DNA of 5,777 nucleotides, from NCBI GenBank assembly GCA_018816925.1, contig JAHIUP010000071.1, positions 1 through 5,777 on the forward strand, in the 5' to 3' direction. The stretch comes from Patescibacteria group bacterium. GTDB taxonomy: Bacteria; Patescibacteriota; Minisyncoccia; Minisyncoccales; UBA10102. A program made the position numbers and the translations under genes. The notes under the pieces are model-generated. The model searched no databases and was not told where the DNA came from. It worked only from the letters and a program-made list of their open reading frames with translations. Positions 1-5,014 of the stretch are shown here, one piece after another; positions within the stretch are counted from its first letter, which is position 1; each line of letters begins with the position of its first letter.

Positions 1-726
1 ATCCTTATCTTGAGTAGTTTCGGGACAGTGGGGGCAGGAGAAAGAGGAATACTGCTTCAATTTGGGGAAGTCCAGGATAAAGTTTTGGGGGAGGGGCTTT
101 ATTTCAAAATACCTTTTGTACAGAAAGTGGTGAAAATGGATGTGAAAATCCAGAAGGATGAAATTCCGGCTAGCGCTGCCTCCAAGGATTTGCAGATAGT
201 GACTTCTAGAATTGCCTTAAACTACCATCTTAATCCAGATGAAGTGAATAAAATCTGGCAAGAAGTAGGAAAGAACTACAACATCAGAATTATCGCTCCT
301 TCTATTCAAGAGGCGGTTAAAGCGGAATCTGCAAAATTTACAGCAGAGGAATTGATTATAAGGAGAGAAGAAGTCAAGGAACAGATTAAAGCGAATCTCA
401 CCATAAGATTATTGGAACGCTCCATTGTGGTTGATGAATTCAACATTATTGAATTTGAGTTTTCCAAAGCGTTTAATGAGGCAATTGAGGCCAAGGTTAC
501 GGCAGAACAGCTAAAGCTTAAAGCGGATAGGGATTTGGAAAGAATAAGGATTGAAGCAGATCAAAGGATAGCAGATGCCCGTGGGAAAGCAGAGGCCATC
601 AGGATTGAAGCCCAGGCCCTAATGCAAAATCCCCAAGTGGTGGAGCTCCGATGGATAGAAAAATGGGATGGAAAAGTTCCAATGTACTGGGGAGAAGCAA
701 GTCCGTTTATCGGAATAAACAGGTAA
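1..726 (+). CDS. SPFH/prohibitin-family membrane protein, 5'-truncated by window edge
   Basis: Codons run in frame from base 1 to a TAA at 724-726 (241 visible residues). The true start lies upstream: a TTG at 10 is possible but the residues before it (ILI) look like the end of a membrane helix, as expected for a prohibitin with an N-terminal anchor. After the helix come GAGERGILLQFGE and LGEGLYFKIPFVQKV, the usual opening of a Band 7/SPFH domain, which continues to about residue 160. Residues about 157-208 form an Ala/Glu/Arg-rich helix, the coiled-coil assembly segment of prohibitins and flotillins. The C-terminus has WIEKWDGKVP, a motif typical of bacterial prohibitin homologues. The family forms large membrane-associated rings or cages, often tied to FtsH-type protease control or membrane organisation. 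No protease gene is visible here, so the specific role is unknown. Family assignment is strong; HflC/HflK-like alternatives fit less well because of the WDGKVP tail. Confidence 0.9.
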   Translation: MLILSSFGTVGAGERGILLQFGEVQDKVLGEGLYFKIPFVQKVVKMDVKIQKDEIPASAASKDLQIVTSRIALNYHLNPDEVNKIWQEVGKNYNIRIIAPSIQEAVKAESAKFTAEELIIRREEVKEQIKANLTIRLLERSIVVDEFNIIEFEFSKAFNEAIEAKVTAEQLKLKADRDLERIRIEADQRIADARGKAEAIRIEAQALMQNPQVVELRWIEKWDGKVPMYWGEASPFIGINR

Positions 727-749
727 ACGCTTTTCTCTGAATCTAGCGT
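727..749 (+). other. Weak hairpin just after the SPFH stop codon
   Basis: ACGCT (727-731) and AGCGT (745-749) form a 5-bp inverted repeat with a 13-nt loop immediately after the stop codon. There is no T-run behind it, so it is a poor terminator. It may simply protect the mRNA end or be chance. Confidence 0.2.
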
Positions 750-772
750 GCAATCTATGCAAATTTTGCGCG

Positions 773-778
773 TATAAT
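773..778 (+). promoter_or_regulatory. Candidate -10 box (TATAAT) upstream of the small secreted peptide gene
   Basis: A perfect TATAAT lies in the 173-nt gap between the SPFH gene and the next ORF. No convincing -35 is present at 16-18 nt spacing. A small palindrome, GCAAA-T-TTTGC (759-769), sits directly upstream and could bind a regulator. Initiation near 785 would give a leader of about 115 nt before the ATG at 900. Confidence 0.45.
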
Positions 779-862
779 ACAAATAGTTATTGTTCATCTT
801 GATATATCTTCTGGTTTAGGGGTAAAATAAAAACATAAAGGTCAACCTTAACGATATAAACC

Positions 863-882
863 CCTCGTTAATAGAAGCGAGG
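863..882 (+). other. Leader hairpin ahead of the small secreted peptide gene
   Basis: CCTCGTT (863-869) pairs with AGCGAGG (876-882) around a 6-nt loop, giving a 7-bp stem with one G-U pair. The 3' arm contains GAGG (879-882), the only purine-rich SD-like string before the ATG at 900, although 17 nt is too far for normal SD use. The hairpin is followed by an A-run, not a T-run, so it is not a terminator on this strand. Confidence 0.35.
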
Positions 883-899
883 TATAAAAAAATCTACCC

Positions 900-1121
900 A
901 TGAAAGATATAAAGAATATTATCATTGCAGTTTTGGTCATAGCGATAGCTGTTTTGGTATATACGCTTATGGTAAGCTTTCCAGCGAAAGCGGAAGCAGA
1001 ATGTGAGGCAACTATAGAATCGGTGGTAACGACACAAGTGCAAGGCGCTGTTCAGCAATACCAGCAAACATTGCAGCAACTCTCGCAAATTCCTGCTTGC
1101 GCAGCCGCGATGGCCCAATAA
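900..1121 (+). CDS. Small secreted or membrane-anchored two-cysteine peptide (hypothetical)
   Basis: This is a 73-residue hypothetical protein that I do not recognise. Residues 1-6 carry lysines, residues 7-24 are a continuous hydrophobic segment, and SFPAKAEAE follows, so AKA at 29-31 is a plausible signal-peptidase site. If cleaved, the mature peptide would be about 42 residues with Cys35 and Cys67 near its two ends and a Gln-rich, helix-favouring middle (VQQYQQTLQQLSQ), which would suit a disulfide-closed helical hairpin. If not cleaved, it is a one-pass membrane protein facing outward. ATG 900 is the only sensible start because an in-frame TAA lies at 885-887. No good SD is visible. Support for being a real gene comes from the coherent signal sequence, an upstream TATAAT and a strong terminator downstream. 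Function unknown; a bacteriocin-like, pilus-accessory or envelope peptide are all possible and none is shown. Confidence 0.65.
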   Translation: MKDIKNIIIAVLVIAIAVLVYTLMVSFPAKAEAECEATIESVVTTQVQGAVQQYQQTLQQLSQIPACAAAMAQ

Positions 1122-1138
1122 CTTAGTTTCTACTAAGT
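1121..1138 (+). other. Perfect 7-bp hairpin overlapping the stop codon
   Basis: ACTTAGT (1121-1127), loop TTCT (1128-1131), ACTAAGT (1132-1138). It begins on the last base of the TAA stop. There is no T-run after it, so it is more likely a 3'-UTR stability element or part of a larger folded 3' region than a terminator. Confidence 0.5.
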
Positions 1139-1160
1139 CCAACCAAAGAATCGCCAAGGA

Positions 1161-1172
1161 GGCCGAAGGGCC
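1161..1172 (+). other. GGCC-GAAG-GGCC hairpin with duplicated CCGAAGGGC motif
   Basis: GGCC (1161-1164) and GGCC (1169-1172) close a GAAG loop. The 9-base string CCGAAGGGC occurs here (1163-1171) and again at 1182-1190. CGCC (1152-1155) can pair with GGCG (1188-1191) to enclose this hairpin, and GGGCC (1168-1172) can instead pair with GGCCC (1191-1195), which overlaps the foot of the next terminator stem. Alternative folding is therefore possible, but no known riboswitch class was recognised. Confidence 0.35.
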
Positions 1173-1192
1173 TGAGTTTTACCGAAGGGCGG

Positions 1193-1232
1193 CCCCGTAT
1201 ACAGCTTCGCTGTTATACGGGGTGCATTTTTT
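1193..1232 (+). terminator. Strong rho-independent terminator
   Basis: CCCCGTATA (1193-1201) pairs with TATACGGGG (1214-1222), and CAG/CTG (1202-1204/1210-1212) continue the stem inside with one bulged T, closing a CTTCG loop. TGCA and a run of six T follow (1227-1232). This is a long GC-based stem with a T-tract and should end transcripts from the 900-1121 gene. The next gene has its own promoter, which agrees with a stop here. Confidence 0.88.
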
Positions 1233-1270
1233 GGCAGGTGTTGCAAAGGTATTGAACCATTACGCATCGC

Positions 1271-1299
1271 TTGACGAGAGCGTTTTTCGGGGGTATAAT
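1271..1299 (+). promoter_or_regulatory. Near-consensus sigma70-type promoter
   Basis: TTGACG (1271-1276) and TATAAT (1294-1299) are separated by exactly 17 nt; only one base in twelve departs from consensus. Initiation near 1306 gives a leader of about 29 nt carrying a strong SD. This is the best promoter in the window and drives the Sm-like gene alone. Confidence 0.9.
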
Positions 1300-1323
1300 C
1301 GCTTACAGTATTACAGCTATTTT

Positions 1324-1330
1324 AGGAGGT
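1324..1330 (+). promoter_or_regulatory. Strong ribosome binding site (AGGAGGT) that sets a GTG start
   Basis: AGGAGGT matches the anti-SD core and ends 4 nt before GTG 1335. It decides in favour of the GTG start, since no in-frame ATG lies at a suitable distance. The spacing is slightly short but workable. Confidence 0.85.
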
Positions 1331-1334
1331 ATCT

Positions 1335-1586
1335 GTGAATCGGTTTCGATGGTGGTTGACAAGGCGCGGCCTCATTATTGGTGAAGGTGTGGAGGTTGTC
1401 CTTGAATCAGGTGAGCTCGTAAAGGGTACGCTCACCAAAAAGGATTTCGGCCGAGTATGCGTGCGGATGATTCGGGCCAAACCCCAGAAATCTGGGAATA
1501 GGCCCCTTGGTAATTCGTGTCGTATTAAGCAGGAGATTCCTTTCTCCGAGATTCGCACGATACGCAAAGTTGTAAGCTCCGGCTAA
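1335..1586 (+). CDS. Small Sm/SH3-like beta-barrel protein (putative, possible RNA binding)
   Basis: An 83-residue basic protein starts at GTG, chosen by the AGGAGGT site 4 nt upstream, and ends at TAA 1584-1586. After a basic start (MNRFRWWLTRRG), residues 16-46 read GEGVEVVLESGELVKGTL followed by TKKDFGRVCVRM. This is the strand-turn-strand pattern of Sm/LSm and RimP C-terminal-like barrels: a hydrophobic strand, a G-containing turn, V-x-G-x-L, then a D/F-G turn. Residues 47-66 are a lysine/arginine-rich loop, and IPFSEIRTIRKV (68-79) resembles the closing strand of such domains. These families typically bind RNA or ribosomal components; that role is inferred from shape and charge only. The gene is monocistronic, with its own excellent promoter and a hairpin at its stop. 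It has two cysteines (42 and 62). No exact family was recognised. Confidence 0.75.
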   Translation: MNRFRWWLTRRGLIIGEGVEVVLESGELVKGTLTKKDFGRVCVRMIRAKPQKSGNRPLGNSCRIKQEIPFSEIRTIRKVVSSG

Positions 1587-1603
1587 CCCCGGAGCTTCCA
1601 TTT
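1574..1603 (+). terminator. Hairpin terminator with the stop codon in its loop
   Basis: AAGCTCCGG (1574-1582) and CCGGAGCTT (1589-1597) form a perfect 9-bp stem around a 6-nt loop, CTAACC, that contains the TAA stop of the Sm-like gene. The tail is only CCATTTG, so the T-tract is weak and termination may be partial. Confidence 0.65.
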
Positions 1604-1640
1604 GTGCTGTTATATTAACCAAGGCACGCTCTTTGATGCA

Positions 1641-1690
1641 CAAAATCTCTACATAAAGGAAGAAGAGATCTTTGGATACAGATAGTGTCC
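1641..1690 (+). other. Two adjacent hairpins upstream of the toxin-antitoxin promoter
   Basis: CAAAATCTCT (1641-1650) pairs with AGAGAT and TTTG (1664-1669, 1671-1674), one C bulged, over a 13-nt loop. GGATAC (1674-1679) pairs with GTGTCC (1685-1690) over a 5-nt loop, with one G-U pair, and is followed by GAGGGTTTTCTTT. The second could be a weak backup terminator for the Sm-like unit, or these could be operator-like dyads. Confidence 0.3.
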
Positions 1691-1706
1691 GAGGGTTTTC
1701 TTTATA

Positions 1707-1715
1707 TGGTACAAT
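1707..1715 (+). promoter_or_regulatory. Extended -10 promoter (TGG-TACAAT) for the toxin-antitoxin/HIT/ligase block
   Basis: TACAAT (1710-1715) is preceded by TGG, giving the TGn extended -10 motif that can work with a poor -35. No good -35 is present at 17 nt. Initiation near 1722 would give a leader of about 90 nt before the antitoxin ATG. Confidence 0.55.
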
Positions 1716-1773
1716 GCTGGCATATTTGGAAGGGACGCATTAAGCAAGAAAATATGGGAAGCCCTTGAACACC

Positions 1774-1801
1774 TTGACAAAAGATTATCTTTAGATAAAC
1801 T
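1774..1801 (+). promoter_or_regulatory. Candidate autoregulated promoter/operator of the toxin-antitoxin pair
   Basis: TTGACA (1774-1779) is a perfect -35. Sixteen nt downstream TAAACT (1796-1801) is a four-of-six -10. The spacer and its edge are filled by two overlapping palindromes, AAAGAT-T-ATCTTT (1780-1792) and TATCT-TT-AGATA (1786-1797). Phd/YefM-type antitoxins are known to repress their own operon by binding palindromes at the promoter. Initiation near 1808 would place the start almost at the ATG (1810), which has no SD. The -10 is weak, so this is a candidate only. Confidence 0.5.
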
Positions 1802-1809
1802 TAAGATAT

Positions 1810-2025
1810 ATGGCAAAGATTGTTGGTTTAAAGGAGCTTCGTGAAAATATGGATAAATACGTGCGAGACGTCGGCAAGGGAACCGACTATGTTGTGGTGA
1901 GGCGTTCAAAGCCCTTGTTTCGCATGATAGCTCCGTTCCAAGACGAGAATTGGGAAACCGTTATTGACTTTACGAAGGTAAAGAGGGGAGGAGTGAGTAT
2001 TAGCGAGCTTCTTTCGCGTCTTTAG
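1810..2025 (+). CDS. Phd/YefM-family antitoxin
   Basis: This 71-residue protein has the Phd/YefM layout: a short N-terminal DNA-binding fold, MAKIVGLKELRENMDKYVRDV (residues 1-21), with the typical LRENMDKY helix, then GKGTDYVVVRRSKPLFRMI (23-41), equivalent to the family's strand that ends in P-hydrophobic-a-x-hydrophobic. The C-terminal part (44-71, DENWETVIDF to ISELLSRL) is the usual flexible toxin-neutralising tail. Such antitoxins bind the partner toxin and repress the operon. The gene lies 11 nt upstream of a RelE/ParE-type toxin, the expected order. ATG 1810 has no SD, which fits leaderless or coupled translation. The stop is TAG at 2023-2025. Family call is firm; the exact subfamily is not. 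Confidence 0.85.
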   Translation: MAKIVGLKELRENMDKYVRDVGKGTDYVVVRRSKPLFRMIAPFQDENWETVIDFTKVKRGGVSISELLSRL

Positions 2026-2036
2026 GGTAAGGTTTT

Positions 2037-2279
2037 ATGGATAAAATCTCAAAAGCCCTTAAGAGATTGAGTCCAAAAGAGCGCAGACAGATGAGAGAGC
2101 TTCTTTTTAAGGTTAAAAGCGGAAATCTTGCAGGTCTTGACCTCAAGAAACTGAAAGATCGGGAGGATATTTTCCGGGTGCGAAAAGGCGACTTGAGAAT
2201 AATCTTTCGGCAAAAGAGCAAGAGCATTACGATTCTTGCGCTTGAGCGAAGGTCGGAGAATACGTATAGAAAGTTATAA
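2037..2279 (+). CDS. RelE/ParE-superfamily toxin (putative mRNA interferase)
   Basis: This 80-residue basic protein has two N-terminal helices (ISKALKRLSPKERRQMREL, about residues 4-22), a linker with LDLKKLKDRED, and the family core IFRVRKGDLRIIFR (45-58), followed by ILALERRSENTYRKL. In the RelE superfamily this core is the beta-sheet holding basic catalytic residues; here R47, R49, R54, R71/R72 and Y77 are the likely equivalents. RelE members cut mRNA in the ribosome, while ParE members poison gyrase. The KGDLRIIF plus C-terminal R-R-x-x-x-x-Y pattern favours the RelE side (inference). It is shorter at the N-terminus than classical RelE, lacking the first beta-strand, but I recall short MDKI-starting forms as common in CPR genomes. 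The SD-like AGGGTAAGG follows the antitoxin stop. Confidence 0.85.
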   Translation: MDKISKALKRLSPKERRQMRELLFKVKSGNLAGLDLKKLKDREDIFRVRKGDLRIIFRQKSKSITILALERRSENTYRKL

Positions 2280-2292
2280 TTTTTGGTAGGGT

Positions 2293-2760
2293 ATGGAATG
2301 CGAGATGTGCAAAGAAGAAAATAAATGGAGCGAGTGGCAGATAGGGGAGTTTCAATACTGGAAGGCGGCTCTTAATCCAGACCAGCGGTATCTGGGCAGA
2401 TTTCTTCTTATGCTCAAGCGTCACACAGAAGACCTTTTAGATACAACGCCGCAGGAACGAGAGGAGTTTTTTGATATTCTGGAAAGGATGAAGAGCGCGC
2501 TTAAGCAGCTCTTTTTTCCAGACAAGTTCAATTATTTTTCGTTCGGAAACGAGATACCCCATCTCCATTTTCATATCATTCCAAGATATGCGGGCCCAAG
2601 GGAATTCCAAGGGGTAATCTTTCAAGACCAGCGCTGGGGCAAGGGTCCTCTGCCCAATGAAGAATATGTTCCTTCTTTTGAGCTTCGAGACGCGCTTGTG
2701 AAAGCCGTAAAGGAAAAGAGCATTCCATTTGCCACTAGTTTACAGACAAGGGGAATGTAA
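2293..2760 (+). CDS. HIT-family nucleotide-binding hydrolase/transferase
   Basis: The 155-residue protein carries the histidine-triad signature H90-L-H92-F-H94-I-I, preceded by GNEIP and followed by PRY. In HIT proteins the middle histidine forms the nucleotidyl intermediate and the others bind phosphate; substrates are AMP conjugates or dinucleoside polyphosphates. C3-x-x-C6 near the N-terminus and H44 in LKRHTEDLLDTTPQE match the zinc-site and conserved loop of many bacterial HIT proteins. Length is close to the family norm. The ATG at 2293 keeps the CxxC. The purine string AGGG (2288-2291) is almost touching it, so initiation may depend on coupling to the toxin gene 13 nt upstream. M5 at 2305 would be better spaced (13 nt) but would lose C3. 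The TAA overlaps the ligase ATG by one base. The exact substrate cannot be told. Confidence 0.88.
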   Translation: MECEMCKEENKWSEWQIGEFQYWKAALNPDQRYLGRFLLMLKRHTEDLLDTTPQEREEFFDILERMKSALKQLFFPDKFNYFSFGNEIPHLHFHIIPRYAGPREFQGVIFQDQRWGKGPLPNEEYVPSFELRDALVKAVKEKSIPFATSLQTRGM

Positions 2761-2762
2761 TG
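2748..2762 (+). promoter_or_regulatory. SD sequence and TAATG stop-start overlap coupling HIT to the ligase gene
   Basis: AAGGGGAA (2748-2755) lies inside the end of the HIT gene at a good distance from ATG 2760-2762, and the HIT stop TAA (2758-2760) shares its last A with that ATG. This supports 2760 as the ligase start over the in-frame ATGs at 2772 and 2781 and implies translational coupling. Confidence 0.7.
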
Positions 2763-4955
2763 TTGGGTATAATGCGGAGCATGAATTTGGAAAGCTTCCT
2801 CCGTACTCAGCTGAAAATCGGGGTTGTGCTCGTTCTCTTTACGCCTTTGCTCGTGGGGCCTTTCGGTATTTCGTTTTCTGAATACCCCAAGGCCCTTTTT
2901 TTGCGGGTGATGATAGAGATTCTTTTCTTTTTGTACCTTCTCCTCTTGCTCAAAAACCCCGGCAATCTTCCTCGTTGTACGCCTCTTCTGGGGGTTCTCG
3001 CTGTTTTTGGGGTAATTCAGCTGGCAGCTGGAGCCGCAGGATTCAATTTCTTCCGCAGCTTTTTTGGCGACTTTTTCTGGCCCCAAGGAACGATGCTTTT
3101 TCTCCACCTCCTTGCGCTTTTTCTCATTCTTTCTTCCGTGTTTCGCGAGCGCGCGGAATGGATGCTGTTGTTCCGAACGGCGGCATTTGTTGGGCTTATT
3201 AGCGCGGGAGCGGCGTTTCTCCAAAAGTTTGAGGTATTCCATTTCTGGGGTCTTTACCTGGAGAAAGGAGTTTCTGGCACCCTCTCGAATCCCGTGTTCT
3301 TTGGCTCTTATCTTGCGGTCGCGCTTTTCCTGACGCTTTTTGTCTTTAGCATGGAACAGAGGTTCTTTATGAAAGGAGTGTGGGCAGTTACCGCCCTTCT
3401 GGAGACGGCGGCGCTCTGGGAGAGCGGGAGCAGAGGCGCGTGGGCCGGAGCCCTGACAGCTCTTCTTGCGTTCGTGTTTTTTGTTTTATATAAACGGCTC
3501 TTCAGTTCCCTGGGGACGGCGCGCGCGTTTGCGGCACTGGCGATTATGGCGGTCCTTGTTCTTGGCGCGGCTTCCCCTTTTCTGTCGGGCGCATTTTCCT
3601 CGCTGGAAGAAAAACGCTTGCCGTTTTGGGGAGTAGCGTTGGAGGCATGGACGGAGCGTCCGTTCCTTGGATGGGGGCCGGAATCCTTTGGGTATGTGGC
3701 GGATAAGCGCATTGGATTGGCAAGCCCCAGTCAGACCTTTAGTAATCATCCTCATAACGTGTTCTTGGAACAGCTTGCGGAGACGGGCATCATTGGGTTC
3801 GCCGCCTTCCTTGTTTTGCTTTTGCTCGTTGCCGTGCGTCTTTCCCGGAATGCGTTTTCTCCTTGGCTTTCTGCGACGCAGAGAGCGCTCCTTGGAGCTG
3901 TTTTCATTGCTTGCCTTGCTTGCGAATTCTTTTTTGCAGAAAGCATATCCACCGCTTTGCTTTTTATTCTCCTTCTTGGGTTTATTGGGACGCAATCCGC
4001 GCCTTTTGTGTTCAGGGCTCGAGCTTTTCTTGTTCGGGGAGGAGCCGTTGCGTTGATTGTTCTCCTTGCGGTTGTTTTGTGGGAAGTAAATCTTAAGCCC
4101 TGGAAGGCGAATATGCTTGTGGTGCAGGGGTCCCAATTGGAGCAGGAGAACCTCACAGAGGCCCTGCTCTTATATGACAAAGCGCTGCACCAGGATACCT
4201 TGTTTGACGATGACTTCAAGATTCTCCTCGCGGAACGCCTTCTTTCTTTTTATGGCGCCCCAGGCACCGAGCAGAACCGTTTCCAGATGCTTGGATTGCT
4301 TTCCGAGGCAGAGCCCGCACTGGAGCGTAAACTTGGATATCCAGACAAAATGCACCGCCATTACTTTGATTTGTTAGCCGGGATTCAAGAAATCCGGTAT
4401 ACGGAATTTGGCTCCAGGAAAGCCGCAGAGAAAATGGAAGAAATCTCCGAGCGCGCTCTCCAAGAGTATCCCGGCAGAGACGACGAGCGGTTCTTCCGAA
4501 TTTTGATGAAGGCGCATATCTACCAAGGGGAGTATGAGGAGGCAGAGTACGCGTTTGAGAGCATTATTTCTTATTATGAAAAGCGTCTTCTCGCCCTCAA
4601 TATTGTTGAGCAGAACCAGGAGGAACGAGAACGCCTTGCTGTACACTTTTCTCTCGCTATTATTGAGAACGAGCAGAAAATTGGGCGCATGTACTGGACG
4701 CTGGGGGAACGGGAGCGCGCCGCGAAGCATTTTACCCGTATCCTGGAACTTGATGCGGCCGCGACCCCGGACTTCTCTCGTTTATATGTTTCCTCGCCTC
4801 AGTTGATGTCGCGGGAAGCGAAGTTCACCGGCGAGGTCATTGAGTTTTATCGGAAAGATCTGCAGGACGAAACAACGGCACAAGAGCTCTTGCAACGCGC
4901 CCTAGAGATTTATCCTGTAGAACTCCATTCCTTGCTTCGGGGAGAAACCCCTTGA
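2760..4955 (+). CDS. O-antigen ligase/polymerase-like (Wzy/WaaL/PglL-type) membrane protein with C-terminal TPR repeats
   Basis: The 731-residue protein has about 12-13 hydrophobic segments between residues 18 and 443, then a soluble tail. Family motifs are in the expected order: GTLSNPVFFGSYLA (173-186), ESGSRGAWAGAL (221-232), R286 with WGVALEAWTERPFLGWGPESF (290-310), and the extracytoplasmic loop NHPHNVFLEQLAETGIIGF (329-347). In WaaL-type enzymes conserved Arg and His in these loops are needed for activity; R286 and H330/H332 are the likely matches. Such enzymes move or polymerise undecaprenyl-linked glycans outside the cytoplasmic membrane, onto lipid, polymer or protein acceptors. The tail has TPR-like units near 449-478, 571-600 and 636-665, probably for partner binding. 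The start at 2760 has a good SD and overlaps the HIT stop; the stop is TGA. Ligase, polymerase and protein glycosyltransferase cannot be separated by sequence alone. Confidence 0.9.
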   Translation: MLGIMRSMNLESFLRTQLKIGVVLVLFTPLLVGPFGISFSEYPKALFLRVMIEILFFLYLLLLLKNPGNLPRCTPLLGVLAVFGVIQLAAGAAGFNFFRSFFGDFFWPQGTMLFLHLLALFLILSSVFRERAEWMLLFRTAAFVGLISAGAAFLQKFEVFHFWGLYLEKGVSGTLSNPVFFGSYLAVALFLTLFVFSMEQRFFMKGVWAVTALLETAALWESGSRGAWAGALTALLAFVFFVLYKRLFSSLGTARAFAALAIMAVLVLGAASPFLSGAFSSLEEKRLPFWGVALEAWTERPFLGWGPESFGYVADKRIGLASPSQTFSNHPHNVFLEQLAETGIIGFAAFLVLLLLVAVRLSRNAFSPWLSATQRALLGAVFIACLACEFFFAESISTALLFILLLGFIGTQSAPFVFRARAFLVRGGAVALIVLLAVVLWEVNLKPWKANMLVVQGSQLEQENLTEALLLYDKALHQDTLFDDDFKILLAERLLSFYGAPGTEQNRFQMLGLLSEAEPALERKLGYPDKMHRHYFDLLAGIQEIRYTEFGSRKAAEKMEEISERALQEYPGRDDERFFRILMKAHIYQGEYEEAEYAFESIISYYEKRLLALNIVEQNQEERERLAVHFSLAIIENEQKIGRMYWTLGERERAAKHFTRILELDAAATPDFSRLYVSSPQLMSREAKFTGEVIEFYRKDLQDETTAQELLQRALEIYPVELHSLLRGETP
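2768..2773 (+). promoter_or_regulatory. Possible internal -10 box at the ligase gene start
   Basis: A perfect TATAAT lies just inside the ligase frame, and an in-frame ATG (2781, codon 8) begins 8 nt after it ends, so a transcript from it would be leaderless at codon 8. There is no -35 at a normal distance (TTTACA at 2739-2744 is 23 nt away). Weak candidate. Confidence 0.25.
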
Positions 4956-4962
4956 CTCTTTT
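4939..4962 (+). terminator. Weak terminator-like hairpin at the end of the ligase gene
   Basis: GGGG (4939-4942), AGAAA loop, CCCC (4948-4951), then TTGACTCTTTT. The stem is only 4 bp and overlaps the last codons, so termination here is probably inefficient and read-through into the next gene is likely. Confidence 0.3.
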
Positions 4963-4973
4963 CCTGGGGGATT

Positions 4974-4989
4974 GTTCCTTTACGGGAAC
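4974..4989 (+). other. Small dyad upstream of the glycine-rich gene promoter
   Basis: GTTCC (4974-4978) and GGAAC (4985-4989) form a 5-bp inverted repeat over 6 nt, in the position where a -35 element would lie for the TATAAT at 4998. It could be an operator, or chance. Confidence 0.25.
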
Positions 4990-4994
4990 CGGCT

Positions 4995-5003
4995 TGGTAT
5001 AAT
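4995..5003 (+). promoter_or_regulatory. Extended -10 promoter (TGG-TATAAT) of the glycine-rich gene
   Basis: TATAAT (4998-5003) is preceded by TGG, a full extended -10. No -35 at 17 nt is convincing. Initiation near 5010 would leave only about 5 nt before ATG 5015, so the mRNA would be nearly leaderless. AAGG at 5004-5007 looks like an SD but would lie upstream of such a transcript; it could serve read-through mRNA from the ligase gene. Confidence 0.6.
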
Positions 5004-5014
5004 AAGGCAATCGT

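Noticed and set aside
1122..1334. tRNA gene or known riboswitch in the structured gap
   Set aside because: No cloverleaf or recognised riboswitch core could be matched; only simple hairpins, a terminator and a promoter are supported.
1686..1844. Open + strand frame of about 52 sense codons that reads like a short helical protein before the antitoxin
   Set aside because: It has no ATG, GTG or TTG start and runs into the antitoxin gene in another frame.
2739..2773. TTTACA...TATAAT as a full promoter
   Set aside because: The spacing is 23 nt, too long for a sigma70-type promoter; only the -10 box was kept as a weak candidate.
2622..3242. 206-codon open frame on the minus strand
   Set aside because: It lies opposite the HIT and ligase genes, has a lysine/arginine-rich composition without family motifs, and is the complement of well-supported coding sequence.
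3486..4136. 216-codon open frame on the minus strand
   Set aside because: It is antisense to membrane segments and signature motifs of the ligase and has a very basic, motif-free composition.
4953..4955. TGA read as glycine, as in some CPR lineages
   Set aside because: Supported genes use GGN for glycine with no internal TGA, and this TGA is a natural end followed by a new promoter and a new gene in another frame.
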